Source: Cyrtodaria siliqua
Taxonomy: Eukaryota; Mollusca; Bivalvia; Adapedonta; Hiatellidae
Direction: 5' to 3'
Assembly: GCA_037043455.1 (NCBI GenBank)
Contig: JAWPHD010001422.1
Span: 1 to 64,000 of the forward strand
Length of the DNA: 64,000 nucleotides
Positions 25,334 through 40,300 of this stretch are shown here, piece by piece. The notes beneath the pieces are model-generated. The model did not search any database and was not told the origin of the DNA. It worked only from the letters and a program-made list of their open reading frames with translations. Position numbers and translations under genes: made by a program. The stretch's first letter is position 1; each line of letters starts with the position of its first letter.

Positions 25334-28300
25334 AGATTGACTGACACAATGATTTTAATTGAGTGGGAGGCCGGCCTGCCGACCGCCCGGCCGACCGCCA
25401 TGAAACAAGTGCGAGAGAGTGAATGCGTGTAAAAAAGATGAGTAGAAGACTTCAGAGTGAGTGAGTGAATTTTGGGATGAGCGTTTAATTAGCGTTTGAG
25501 CTAGTCTGTTGAATGAATACGTAAATCATATTTCCAGTTTCGTCTGTTTTTAAATATTCGAATTTTACAATTACAATTAGAATCGACTGTTTCTTTGTTT
25601 AATTTTCAGGATATCAAGTCTCAATCTCTGTCAACCACTGGCTATTTTGGAATGGTAAGTTATACTTAAAAAAATTGCAACCATTTATTTTACGCTTAGC
25701 AATGAATAGTAGACTTTGGCATTGCAATAAAGGTGATATTCATACAACTGAAATATAGAGTTGTTTGTTTTTTCACTGACGGAAGTACTTTTTTCAATGT
25801 CAAAACAATGTCTATTTATTTTATATCATTTGCTTGGAAACGGTCTAAGAAAAGGAGATGTAGTTTTCAAAAATTGGTCATGTAGTGTAAAAAGTGTTGT
25901 CATGTAAAGGGAAAATGTCAGTTTGCCATGTCTTCCAATAAATAGACATGCTTTTCTATATATTATCGGCGAAGCTTAATTTGACAGAACGGAACGGTTT
26001 ATTCTTTTGGCAGTTTCGTGTGTTTCTAAGTTTCATTTTGGTTTCTGAAAAAATATACTGATAAAAATAAGTTTACTGAACAAATATACTGATAAAAATA
26101 AGTTTAGCAAGTAAGTAACGTATATGTCCCGTTGACCAGATTCTAGGATATGTGTGGAAGCGGTCATGGACAATATAACTTAAATAATTATCAGTTGTAT
26201 TAAGAGATTAAGTCTCAAAAGAAATATGCGAAAACAATAGCAACCTGTGGCAATCTACATGTTTTACAGAAATTATAATTTCACAAATTGTAAAATTTGG
26301 TTCCCTATATCTTTAAAATGGCTAGTAAAGTGTCGATTGTTTTAGCGTTTTTAATAACTTGAAACCCATAACAATTATTTTGTAACGTTTAATCTTGCTA
26401 TTTACCTTATTTGTGTTTTTAAATGTGAAATAGTATGGTTTAACTATATAGTGAGATAACTCTGATACTAACACCGGAATACAAAAAGTAAGCGAAAAAG
26501 AAGATCAACCTTAGTCATGACGATGATTTAAAATACTTCACAAAATAAAATATTTTTACACTTCTTTAAGATAGATGTGCATAAGGGCTTGCTAAACTTT
26601 ATTTTTTCAGTATATATATACCGAAACGAAAAGGAAACGCGTCTCGGGAATGTCCGCTATATAGTGTATGTACAATATGCTGCTGGTAATCTATATAGTG
26701 TATGTACAATATGCTGCTGGTAATCTATATAGTGTATGTACAATATGCTGCTGGTAATCTATATAGTGTATGTACAATATGCTGCTGGTAATCGAATGGC
26801 ACATGGATACGTAAGATCTTTCCTTTCGGAAAAAAAGACAACAACAAACACGTAACACAGCAAATAGTATTCCTGTATTATTGATGCGTTTGGTTCAAGC
26901 ATATGAGCAAACTTAGGATGCAACATTTTGCAAACTCTTTACGTTAAATACAGTATTGAAATGGCTCAAATTTTCAAAGACAATCTTCATCTGTTACAAA
27001 GTGCACTGTGATTAAAACGTCTTCTGCATCTCAGTTGTGTCCTTTCTCTGATGAACAGCAACTTTTGTTTACAAAACATTTTCGGGTTTCTATTTTATGT
27101 AGAATTAAGTGCAGTATATACAATATATAGCGGAAATTCCCGTTTCTTTTTCGCTTCAGTATATCTTTCACGTATACTCGCTGTTACGTGTAAAATGTAA
27201 CGAGAAAGGATGAGCAAAACCAGCAACAACAGTTTTTTTTAAAAAAACATCATCAACACATTTGTTCAAATAGTACAATGAAAAATATTCACTTGCAGAA
27301 TAAGAATAAATAACATAGATCCAGCATTTCTCATTACGTGGTCCCGCCTTAATTACAATAAGCGATGGGAAAGCTTATATTAGCAGGATTTTATAACGGA
27401 TATTTCGACAATAAAAGACGTTAAAAACATGTTTTACTGAAACAAATGTGATAATCTGTTTAAAATTAAATGTTTTATATCTTACATACTAATAAAATAA
27501 TAAAAGTTTTAAGCCAACATTAATGTTTTATTTCATACCCAAGCCAATCCCGTTTTCCCTTCTTGGAGAAGGGGTTGGATGGGGTATGAAAGTTAATACT
27601 CGGACCACGTAATGGTTAAAATTTAATTTAAGAATATAGTCCTATATAATTAGAAAGTGTCAATTTTATACAAATTGTCAACTGTCTCTTTAATCCGGAT
27701 TGTTAAGTATCCCTTTAATCTAAATTTAATATTTCATGGTTTATTTCTCTGCTATAGTCCAAATAATCCAGTATCACGTTAACTACAAATGACCACAATA
27801 CCCTTTATTATAAATCCTCTCTCAATTTATATTTTAATCAAAAGCATCCAATATTTTCACAATGTTTCTTATGATTTAACTTTATACTGATCTACTGAAC
27901 AACTGATAATGTCACACTGCCTTGTTTATATACTGTCATGTTTATATACTGTCATAGAACTCTCTCGAAGTTTCTGTACCAGAACATTCTAAACACGAAT
28001 TAAGGGTTTAATGTGCTTGAATCTGCGTCAGATACAAATACATTAAACCCCTATAATTGCAATTTACTTATTTTCTTAATTTATTAAAACAAATTATTAG
28101 AATAAATACGGGTTGCTGTTGTTTTTACGCACAATCTATGAATGACGGATGAAAGTAGTTCTTCGTACAGTTCACTGGAAAATGAACGTAGCTTAAATTG
28201 ATCATGTGATCGTCCTTTAACCAATCATATTGTTTGTATTATCTAAATGTTCGAGTGACTGCAATTATTGAAGAATAAACATGTTATTTATTTAAATGAC

Positions 28301-31300
28301 CTTGAATTTAAGAAATAAAATATTTCCAGCGTTTATATTATCCCAAATCAATACCTGGTGGGCGGGACTTGAAGACCATCGATTCCAAGGGCCGTAGTTC
28401 CGCAGTTTCGATGTGTTTCAATTCCCAACCACCAGATTTTGATCTCGCACAATATAAACCCGCTGGAAATATTTTATTTTATATCCAACATGAAATTTTG
28501 TGAATTTTATACACACATTTTGAACATAATACAAAGATATTCTCACAACTTACATTGTACGTCCATCTCTCAGCACCAAAGGAAGAAAATATGCAGCTTT
28601 ATCGTGTTTCAAACAAGTTCAATTTGTTGTTTGAACGTAACGTTGCCTTATAAAAACGTAATCGTTGTTTTGCGTCTCACACCACAATTAATTTTCCATA
28701 GGGTCTCATTGTAATGTTTTTGTTCGTGGCATAGAGATAAAAAAGATTTTGCAACATGTATTTATGCTTAAATTCTTCATTGATCCAATATCTGCATGCT
28801 ATTAACTTTTAACGAATATTTACCAGATTTAACTTTTTTTAATTTCATGTTTGCCTGACACCTATCACAATTTAGACAAAAATACAACCCCGTGGAGATT
28901 AGACCCATGATGTGTAAAATGAGGCAGAATTAGCTAGAAATCTTATATCAACATGCATTTTTCTGGGATCTCTTCCTAAAATGCTGTAGATTTAGAACCT
29001 GGTAAAGATAAATCAATGTATCCTGTAAAATGTAGAAAAGCGAACTTGTTTTTTTTATCTACCTCCTTCATCTGTAGGGCATAGGGCAGGAGTATTCAAG
29101 GGAGATAATAGTGGTGTGAGTCCTTTGGATGTTTTTTTGACGTTTAAAATCGTTTAAAATGACGTTATAACGGTTGAAGGACGTGACGTCAGAGGTCTAT
29201 TTAGCTTTTTAAAAAAAATCCTCAGTACCCAATCAGCATTAAGTATTTTCATAAACCATTATGTTAGATGACAAAATTAACAATAAACACGATGCTGATG
29301 ATAAACAGTCAAGGTAACAACGTTCTCATACTGCAACGGTTCGTACCACAACGGTTCGTACCACACCGGTACACATTCTGAGTAAATTGGTGTGATCAAG
29401 AACAGAAAACATACTGATCACATGCATACATAATTAAATTGAGTAAAATACTTGTTTTTAATTCTTTAATGCAGAATATTGCCATGATAACGCAAAGACA
29501 TCTTCTCCATTTAAGCAATGGACGGACTCTCGCTTGGCGTGGGATACCGACACAACATACGACAACATAGACTTTATATTTTCCTCAGAGACATATTGTT
29601 GGAGACCAGCAATAATAATTGAAAACAGGTCAGACATGAATGTTCTGAATTTTAAATGTCTAGTGCGTATGTGTATTTAATGTATGTGTAATACATATTA
29701 ATTGTGCGGTGTATATGTGTAATACAGGTTAAATGTGCAGTGTGTATGTGTAATACATGTTAAATGTGGGTGTGCATGTGTAAAACATGTTAAATGTGTG
29801 GTATGCATGTGTAATACATGTTAAATGTGTTGTATGCATGTATAATACATGTTAAATGTGTGGTATGCATGTGTAATACATGTTAAATGTGTGATATGAA
29901 TGTGTAATACATGTTAAATGTGCGGTATGCATGTGTAAAACATGTTAAATGTAAGGTGTGCATGTTTATATATGGGTACTTCATGGTAGATGTGTGGTAC
30001 GAAATGTTCAATGTGCGGTGCGAATGTGAACTAAATGTTAACTATGTGTTGTGTAAGTGTACTAAATGTTACATGTATGGTGTGCATATGTATTAAATGC
30101 CAACTTTATGGTGATCATGTGTAATTAATGTAAATTGTGTGGTGCTTATGTGTACTAAATGTTCAATGTCTGGTGTGTACCAAATATAAGAGTGCATCCG
30201 AACAAAATGTTAAAATGTAAGAAGTACATGTGTACTGAATATTAAATGTGTGATGCACATGAGTACTAAAATGTTTAATGTGTGGTAGTGTGCATCTGTA
30301 CCAAATATATGTGTGTATGTGTATTACATGTTAAATGTGTGGTGGTGTGCATCTGTACCAAATATATGTGTGTATGTGTATTAAATGTTTAATGTGTGGT
30401 GGTGTGCATCTGTACCAAATATATGTGTGTATGTGTATTAAATGTTTAATGTGTGGTGGTGTGCATCTGTACCAACTATATGTGTGTATGTGTATTAAAT
30501 GTTTAATGTGTGGTGGTGTGCATCTTTACCCAATATATGTGTGTATGTGTATTAAATGTTAAATGTGTGATGGTGTGCATCTGTACCAAATATATGTGTG
30601 TATGTGTATTAAATGTTTAATGTGTGGTGGTGTGCATCTGTACCAACTATATGTGTGTATGTGTATTAAATGTTTAATGTGTGGTGGTGTGCATCTTTAC
30701 CCAATATATGTGTGTATGTGTATTAAATGTTTAATGTGTGGTGGTGTGCATCTGTACCAACTATATGTGTGTATGTGTATTAAATGTTAAATGTGTGGTG
30801 GTGTGCATCTGTACCAACTATATGTGTGTATGTGTATTAAATGTTTAATGTGTGGTGGTGTGCATCTGTACCAACTATATGTGTGTATGTGTATTAAATG
30901 TTTAATGTGTGGTGGTGTGCATCTTTACCCAATATATGTGTGTATGTGTATTAAATGTTAAATCTGTGGTGGTGTGCATCTGTACCAACTATATGTGTGT
31001 ATGTGTATTAAATGTTTAATGTGTGGTGGTGTGCATCTGTACCAACTATATGTGTGTATGTGTATTAAATGTTTAATGTGTGGTGGTGTGCATCTGTACC
31101 AAATATATGTGTGTATGTGTATTAAATGTTAAATGTGTGGTGGTGTGCATCTGTACCAAATATATGTGTGTATGTTTATTAAATGTTTAATGTGTGGTGG
31201 TGTGCATCTGTACCAACTATATTTGTGTATGTGTATTAAATGTTTAATGTGTGGTGGTGTGCATCTGTACCCAATATATGTGTGTATGTGTATTAAATGT

Positions 31301-34300
31301 TTAATGTGTGGTAGTGTGCATCTGTACCAACTATATGTGTGTATATGTATAAAATGTTTAATGTATGGTGGTGTGCATCTGTACCCAATATATGTGTGTA
31401 TGTGTTTTAAATTTTAATGTTTGGCGATGTGCATCTGTACCAAATATTTGTGTGTATGTACATTTAATGTTTAATGTGTGTTGATGTGCATGTGTGGTGC
31501 TCTTGAGTAAAATATATTTAATGTGTGGTGGTGTGCAACTGTACCAAGTATATGTGTGTATGTATATTTAATGTTTGATGTGAGATGGTGTGCATCTTTA
31601 CCACATATTTGTGTGTATGTATATTTAATGTTTAATGTGCGGTGGTGTAAATCTGTACCAAATATATGTGTGTATGTGTATTAAATGTTTAATGTTTGGC
31701 GATGTGCATCTGTACCAAATATATGTGTGTATGTACATTTAATGTTTAATGTGTGGTGATGTGCATGTGTGGTGCTCTTGAGTACAACATATTTAATGTG
31801 TGGTGGTTTGCATCTGTACCAAATATATGTGTGGATATACATTTAATGTTTAATGTGTGGTGATGTGCATGCGTGGGGCTCTTGATGTACAACATATTTA
31901 ATGTGTGGTGGTGTGCATCTGTACCAAGTATATGTGTGTATGTATATTTAATGTTTAATGTGAGATGGTGTACATCTTTACCACATATATGTGTGTATGT
32001 ATATTTAATGTTTAATGTGCGGTGGTGTAAATCTGTACCAAATACATGTGTGTATATGTATTAAATGTGTAATATGTGGTGCTCTTGAGTACAACATGTA
32101 AAATGTGTGGTGGTGTGCATCTGTCCCAAAAGTATGTGTGTACGTTTATTAAATGTTAAATGTGTGATGGTGTGCATCTCTCCCAAATATATGAGTGTAC
32201 GAGTATGTGTATCAAATATTAAATGTGTGGTGGTGTGCATGTGTACCATATGTATGTGTATGTGTATTCAATGTTAAATGTGTGGTGGTGTGCATTTGTA
32301 CAAAATGTATTTGTGAATGTGTATTACATGTTAAATGTGTGTTGGTTTGCATTTGTACCAAATGTATGTGTGTATGTGTATTAAATGTTAAATGTGTGGT
32401 GGTGTGCATCTGTACCCAATATATGTGTGTATGTGTATTAAATGTTTAATGTGTGATGGTGTGCATCTGTACCCAATATATGTGTGTATGTGTATTACAT
32501 GTTTAATGTGTGGTGGTGTGCATGTGTACCAAATGTATATATGTTTGTGTATGTGTATTAAATGTGTAATGTGTGGTGGTGTGCATCTGTCCCAAATATA
32601 TGTGTGTATGTGTATTAAATGTTCAATGTGTGGTGATGTGAATGTGTACCAAATGTATGAGTGTTTGTGTATTAAATATTAAATGTGTTTTGTGCATTTG
32701 TATTAAATGTTTAATGTGTGGTGGTGTGCATGTATACCAAATGTATGTGTATTTGTGTATTAAATATTAAATGTGTTTTGTGCATTTGTATTACATTTTT
32801 AATGTGTGGTTGTGTGCATGTGTACCATATGTATGTGTGTTTGTGTATTGAATGTGTTTTTTTGCATTTGTATTAAGTGTTTAATGTGTGGTGGTGTGCA
32901 TGTATACCAAATGTATGTGTGTTTGTGTATAATTAAATATTAAATGTGTTTTGTGCATTTGTATTAAATGTTTAATGTGTGATGGTGTGCATGTATTCCA
33001 AATGTATGTATGCTTGTGTATTAAATATTAAATGTGTTTTGTGCATTTGTATTAAATGTTTAATGTGTGGTGGTGTGCATGTATACCAAATGTATATGTG
33101 TTTGTGTATTAAATATTAAATGTGCTTTGTGCATTTGTATTAAATGTTTAATGTGTGGTGATGTATATGTTTACCAAATGTATGTGTGTTTGTGTATTAC
33201 ATTTTAAATGTGTGGTGCTCTTGAGTACTAAATGTTTATGTGTGGTGGTGTGCATGTATACCAAATGTATGTGTGCAAGTGAACTAATTGTTAAATGTGT
33301 TTTGCGTATTTGTAAGTGTTAATGTGTGGTCACTGGTTTGTATGTGTACTAAACGCTTAAGTGTGGTGTTCATGTGTCTTAAATGTTAAATTTGCTGTGT
33401 GCATGTGTACTGAATGTTTAATGTGTAGTAAGTGTTAATTGTGTTATGTGCATGCGAACTAATTTTCAATTGTGTCGTGTATATGTGTAATAATTTTCAA
33501 ATTTTTGATTAAGCAATATCTACTTTTTGCCTTGTTGTTCAACATTTATAATTTACATGCGTTTATCCATTGTCCACTATCTCAAGGTTTATAATAGCGT
33601 AAATGGGTCTCCATGCCCCTTTTATAGTAAAGTTAGAATGTTGACAACCTGTTAAAAAGTCAAACCTGGGCTAATTCTGGGAAACATTCTTTATTATGCA
33701 AATAAACTTGTCTGCTATTAAACATCAACGAGGAAATAGGAGGTTGAATATCTTTTAAGAAACATTTCTTCAGATGTTTACTAACACCGGGTCAAAGGTC
33801 AACGTTATTGTTACCCCTTGCAATTTCACACCCTGTCTACTTTCACTTCTGAAATTTATCAAAGTTTATGTATAACCTTTTCAAAAATCATCTTCTCAAG
33901 AACCGCTGGACAGATTTCAACAGTTTTTCCTTTCAAATGATCGCCAAGGCCTAGACTATCAAATTTGTTCACAAGAAGTTTCCGTGATCAAAAATGACTT
34001 TGCCCTGGGGGTTCAAAGTTTGTATATTGAGATTTTGCATGTTTTTCATAGACATATAGAAAAAACTTTAAAAAATCTTCTGCTCTGAAACTATAAGGTA
34101 CAGAGCTTTCATGTACTACATGTAGCATCAGGTTATGGTCCTCTACTAATTGCGTTCAAATGGTGACCTTTGAGTCTAATTTGGCCCCGTCCCGGGGTTC
34201 ACAATTTTACATAGACTTGCATAGGAAAAAAAAAATCTTCTCCTCTGAAACTACAAGAGCCAGGTTTAATTTTCTGCATTTACTATACGATTATAGTCCT

Positions 34301-37300
34301 TTACCAAGTTTGTTCAAATGGTGACATCAGTGTCTTTATATCAATGTTGGTAAACAACAGAGGCCACATTTCTTGAACAATCTTAACCAAACTTGCACAG
34401 ATTGTATATGACCATAAGATTTCGAAGAAAATCGATAATGGACCATTACTCAGGTGCTCGATATAGGGCCATCTTGGCCCTCTTGTTATGGTGGAGTGAG
34501 ACCACCTACTTATTCCTAGGTAGATTCAGTACTGTATACCTCCCACCATCCGTAAGAATCGACACATTCTCACTTATATGTTGAGCTCCTAGTGGGATTC
34601 GAACCCGCAGAGGTGAGAGGCGAGAATGTTTATAACGCATTGTCGTTAACCTCTAGACCACGAAGGCACTGTCACGGTTATGTAAAGACATCTTTTTTTA
34701 TTATTATTATGAGATACACGTACTAGTGTTTGGTTATGTATTTTTCATATATTCTGTAATACAGTGCAGCGGAAGTGGAAGTATTCAGTGACAAAAATAC
34801 GCTCATCCGAGTTATACCAAGTGGGTTAGCTTACTGGACGCCAGGTGGCGTCTTTTCAACCTACTGCGAGGCTGATATCACGTATTATCCTCTTGATACG
34901 CAAGAATGCAGGTACAGTGCATGTTATTGTCTACGATAGATGTGTCGGCATACAAAACGCACTTGATGGTAAATCAGAATATCGAGTTTTAGGATTAAAT
35001 AATGAGTTTAGGTTGGATTCAAGTTCATGTATGAGCTTCTGACAGGATGCGTGTGATATCACGTTGGGGTCCAATGCATCAGTTGAACAAGGTAAAGCAA
35101 ACACTGTGTTTCGACAAATGGATGATTTAATGGCATACGACAAAGACATTTCATAATTATGAGTAAACGATCGCTTGTGTAGACATGAGCTCATGTTTTC
35201 ACCGATGGCGATAAACTTGACTAGGAACATGATTGGTATAATAATGGTAGCGTAGACGTGAGCTCGTGTATTCGCCTCTGAAAAGATGCGTGATTGGTAA
35301 ACGCGCGATATCGTAGACATGAGCTCGCATATTCGCCCCTGAACAGATGCATGGTGGGTAAACGCGCGATAGCGTAGTCATGATCGCTTGCATGTGCGTC
35401 TGGCAAGATGCATGATGGGTAATCGCACGATAGCGTAGACATAAGTTCGTGTATTCGTCTATGACAATATGCATGATGGGTAAAAGCACGATATCGTGGA
35501 CATGAGCTCGTATATTTGTCTCTTACAAGATGCGATGCATGATTGGTAAACGCACGAAGGCGTAGACATGAGCTCGTGTATTCGTCTATGACAAGATGCA
35601 TGATGGGTAAACGCACGATAGCGTAGACATGAGCTCATATATTCGCCTCTGACAAGATGCATGATTGGTAAACGCACGATGGCGTAGACATGATCTCATA
35701 TATTCGTCTATGACAAGATGCATAATGGGTAAACGCCCGATAGCGTAGACATGAGCGCATATATTCGCCTTTGACAAGATGCATGATTGGAAACGCACTA
35801 TGGCGTAGACATATGCTCGTGTATTCGTCTATGACAAGATGCATGATGCGTAAACGCACGATAGCGTAGACATGAGCTCATATATTCGCCTCTGACAAGA
35901 TGCATGGCTGGCAAAAGCACGATGGCGTAGACATGAGCTCGTGTATTCGTCTGTGACAAGATGCATGATTGGTAAACGCACTTAGCGTAGACATGAGCTC
36001 GTATATTCGCCTCTGTCAAGATACCTGATGGGTAAACGCACGATAGCGTAGACATGATCTCATATATTCGCATCTGACAAGATGCATGACTGGTAAAAGC
36101 ACGATAACGTAGGCATGAGCTTGTGTATTCGTCTATGATAAGATGCATGATTGGTAAACGCACAATAGCGTAGACATGGTCTCGTTTATTCGCCTCTGTC
36201 CAGATACATGATGGGTAAACGCACGATAGCGTAGGCATGATCTCGTGTATTTATCTATGACAAGATGCATGATGGATAAAAGCACGATATCGTAGACATG
36301 AGCTCGTACATTTGTCTCTTACAAGATACGATGCATGATTGGTAAACGCACGAAGGCGTAGACATGAGCTCGTGTATTCGTCTATGACAAGATGCATGAT
36401 GGGTAAACGCACGATAGCGTAGACATGAACTCAAATATTCGCCTCTGACAAGATGCATGATTGGTAAACGCACGATGGCGTAGACATGATCTCATATATT
36501 CGTCTATGACAAGATGCATAATGGGTAAACGCACGATAGCGTAGACATGAGCGCATATATTCGCCTTTGACAAGATGCATGATTGGGAAACGCACTATGG
36601 CGTAGACATCTGCTCGTGTATTCGTCTATGACAAGATGCATGATGCGTAAACGCACGATAGCGTAGACATGAGCTCATATATTCGCCTCTGACAAGATGC
36701 ATGGTTGGCAAAAGCACGATGGCGTAGACATGAGCTCGTGTATTCGTCTGTGAAAAGATGCATGCTTGGTAAACGCACTTAGCGTAGACATGAGCTCGTA
36801 TATTCGCCTCTGTCAAGATACCTGATGGGTAAACGCACGATAGCGTAGACATGATCTCATATATTCGCATCTGACAAGATGCATGATTGGTAAACGCACG
36901 ATAGCGTAGACATGAGCTCATATATTCGCCTCTGACAAGATGCATGACTGTTAAAAGCACGATAACGTAGGCATGAGCTTGTGTATTCGTCTATGATAAG
37001 ATGCATAATTGGTAAACGCACGATAGCGTAGACATGGTCTCGTATATTCGCCTCTGTCCAGATACATGATGGGTAAACGCACGATAGCGTAGGCATGATC
37101 TCGTGTATGTATCTATGACAAGATGCATGATGGGTAAACGCACGATAGCGTAGACATGAGCTCTTATATTCGCCTCTGTCAAGATGCATGATGAGTAAAC
37201 GCACGATATCGTAGACACGAGCTCTTATATTCGCCTCTGAATAAATGCATGATTGGTAAACGCACGATGGCGTAGACATAAGGTCGTCTATTCGTCTATG

Positions 37301-40300
37301 ACAAGATGCATGATGCGTAAACGCACGATAGCGTAGACATGATCTCATATATTCGCCTCTGAAAAGATGCATGGGCAAACACACGATGGTGTAGACATAA
37401 GGTCGTGCGTGTGTATATGCGTTTATTTATCCTCGCTGTATTGCACTAAGCATTTTAGCGAGCAGACCTAGGTTTAAAGTCTCATCCGAAGGACTGGTAA
37501 GGTAGGAAATACTTTATTTTTCGATAATTAACCCAAATTCGGTCCTGGCTGGGATTGAACGCGCGATCCCTGGGTTAAAAAGCCGCAATGCTAACCATTA
37601 CACCACGGCGCTACCTTATATATAAGGTCGTGCATTCGTCTATAACAAGATTCATGATGGGTAAACGCACGATAGCGTAGATATGAGCTCGTGTTTTCGT
37701 CGATGACAAGATGCGTGATGGGTAAACGCACTATAGCGTAGACTTGAACTCGTATATTCGCCTCTGACAAGATGTACGATGGGTAAAAGCGCGATAGCGT
37801 AGACATGATTTATCTATTCGTCTCTGACAAGAAGCATGATGGGTAAACGCACTCTAGCATAGACGTGAGCTCATGTATGTGTCTCTTATATAAAGTATGG
37901 TTTATCAACGCGATAGAGCATATACATGAACTCATGCATTTTTCTCTGACAAGAAATGCATGGTGGTGTATATGTATAAACAAGTTCATGTATTCGTCTC
38001 TGTTTGATTATTCAACGACATGAGCTCATGTGTTCGCATCGGACAGAACCAGAATAATGCCGGGTAGGGTAGACATGAGCTAATATGTTTTCATCTGACA
38101 AAGACAGAATAACGCGGGGTAGGGTAGATATGAGCTTATGTGTTCGCATCTGACACAGACAGAAGAACGCGCGGTAGGGTAGACATGAGCATTCGCATCC
38201 GACACATACAGAATAACGCGTGGAGAGGTAGACATGAATGAGCTCATGTATTCGCATTCGACACATACAAAAAAACGCGCGGTATAGGGAAGATATGAGT
38301 TTATGTATCCGCCTTTTACTAGATGGGCGAACGCGTGGTAGCGTTTATATGAGATCATATATTTCCGCTGAAAAGATGGCTTACCATGCACTAGCTTAGA
38401 AATGTGTATCTCCAGCATCAGGGCGATATGCTTCATGCAACATGCTTCAGTTAAAACAGCAAAGGCAAACATTGCGTTTATGGAATCGATAGAACTTGTT
38501 TATTTCGTTATAATATATATTTTGTCAAATCCATCATAATGTCATTGTAAATTCCGTTGATTTGTGTAGGGTGTACTTTTCCGAATGATTTCTTACCTGT
38601 AGGCTTTTTAAAACTCGATGTAATAATTAAACAGACACAATTAAAAAGCCGATCGTACTAAAAAGTAAGCATAATTATGTACCGTGTTACTATGGCGATA
38701 AGTCCGCATGTGTACGTGTTACTATGGCGATAAGTCCGCATGTGATCCGAAAATAATTTTGGGCCAGAAATGCAATACGCATAGGGAAAACTCAAAGCAT
38801 CGAGTGATAAATGCAGTTTAATAAGTAACTGTTAGACGTACTTGCGGTATATAGGCAACTTTTCTTGATTCTTTAAAACAAAGCATACATTGCTTTTACC
38901 TTACGTGTTCCCGCCTTAATTTCATTAAGCGATGAGAAAATTTATATTAGCAGGATTTTACAATGGATATTTCAACAATAAAACGCATTTGAAAACATTT
39001 TTGCTGAAAAACTGCTATAACCTGTTTAAAAGTATCTATTGAATGTTTTAATTTTACAATATGCAAACATTTTAAGCCGAAATTAAGGTTTTATTTTATA
39101 CCCCATGCAGCCAACCCCGTTTTAGCTTCTTGGAGAAGGGGTTGGGTGGGGTATGAAAGTTAATACTCGTACCACGCAATGATCACTCAATATGTAATTA
39201 ACCTCGAGTTACACAATTGTCCAGGTTAAATCAAATATCTCATGACAGAAACTATGAATATTTAGTACTAATTAGCAAATATAACTTATATATTAACTCT
39301 TTAAATAATTAAAAATCACAATGTAACCAAAACGAACATGAAAGTAAAAACTATCGAAATGTTCAAAATACTCCTGTCAAATTGTACTGTTTAAACTATT
39401 GCATTGTTTTTCACTTCATTTTGCAGCATTATTTTAAGCACGTGGGCATACACGTCCGGTGAAATAGAACTGAAGTTAGGAGACACAGCACTTGTTCTAG
39501 ACGACTTTAAGGTATTCATTAATTTAGTTGGAGAGCGTGAGCATGTGATGCTCCTGCAATGAAGGTTGACGACGGATGCGTATTGCCACTTTTGTAAACA
39601 TTACGTGGTCCCGCCTTAATTCCATAAAGCAATGGGAAAGCTTATATTAGCAGGATTTTATAATGGATATTTCGACAATAAAACACTTTTAAAAACGTGT
39701 TTTAATGAAATAATGCGATAACCTGTTTAAAAGTACCAATTAAATGTTTAAATTTTAAAATATGCAAAATTAAGGTTTTATTTCCTACCCCATCCAACCC
39801 CGTTTTCGTATCTTGGAGAAGGGGTTGGATGGGGTAGAAAAGTTAATACTCCGACCACGTAATGGTTTATTTGATCTACGATACTTTACAAATAATAGGC
39901 ACCTATCAATGCAACATAATTAGTGGTGATGACGGTGTTACCGTCTAGGAGCTGTCAGTAGAGAATATAACTACTTGTTAGTGTATTTGCCTGTCTTCAT
40001 CGCCCAATTGCATAGATGTCTTTTATTTTGGTAGGGATTACTTTCGAATGTGTTGCCGTATTGTATGTTTCCAAAACATAAAACGCAAAATCACGTTTTA
40101 CGTGCAGTGCAGCAGCAGCTGAAGCTTTTCATGCGCACACACCGCATAACTCACTTTTGAATTTCAAGTGTTTTGACATGAAGTAGTCCCAATTTGCACT
40201 CACGTGCAGTTACGCGGAAATTGCAGTTGTCTTTTAAAAAACGTTAGCTTAAGCCAATTTTAAATGCAAAAACAACACAGACGATGAATAAAGTAAGTTT

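Noticed and set aside
13120..27159. The two family 2 MITEs as one long inverted pair across intron 1
   Set aside because: They are in the same orientation and independently bounded by their own terminal repeats.
30335..31417. Series of 75-94-codon Cys/Tyr-rich open frames
   Set aside because: They are in-frame translations of the 57-bp satellite monomer and have no start context, splice sites or variation pattern of a gene.
34571..34672. Possible tRNA gene (A and B boxes present, - strand)
   Set aside because: No acceptor-stem pairing fits a cloverleaf, and the sequence continues into a SINE body shared with 16,041-16,290.
29650..38345. CRISPR-like array because of regular repeats
   Set aside because: Repeats are directly adjacent with no unique spacers and lie in introns of an animal gene.
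34931..38472. Many - strand open frames of 60-175 codons with RLPIMHLV and YRAFTHHAS motifs
   Set aside because: Each is a translation of the 61-bp satellite; three frames follow one another every monomer.
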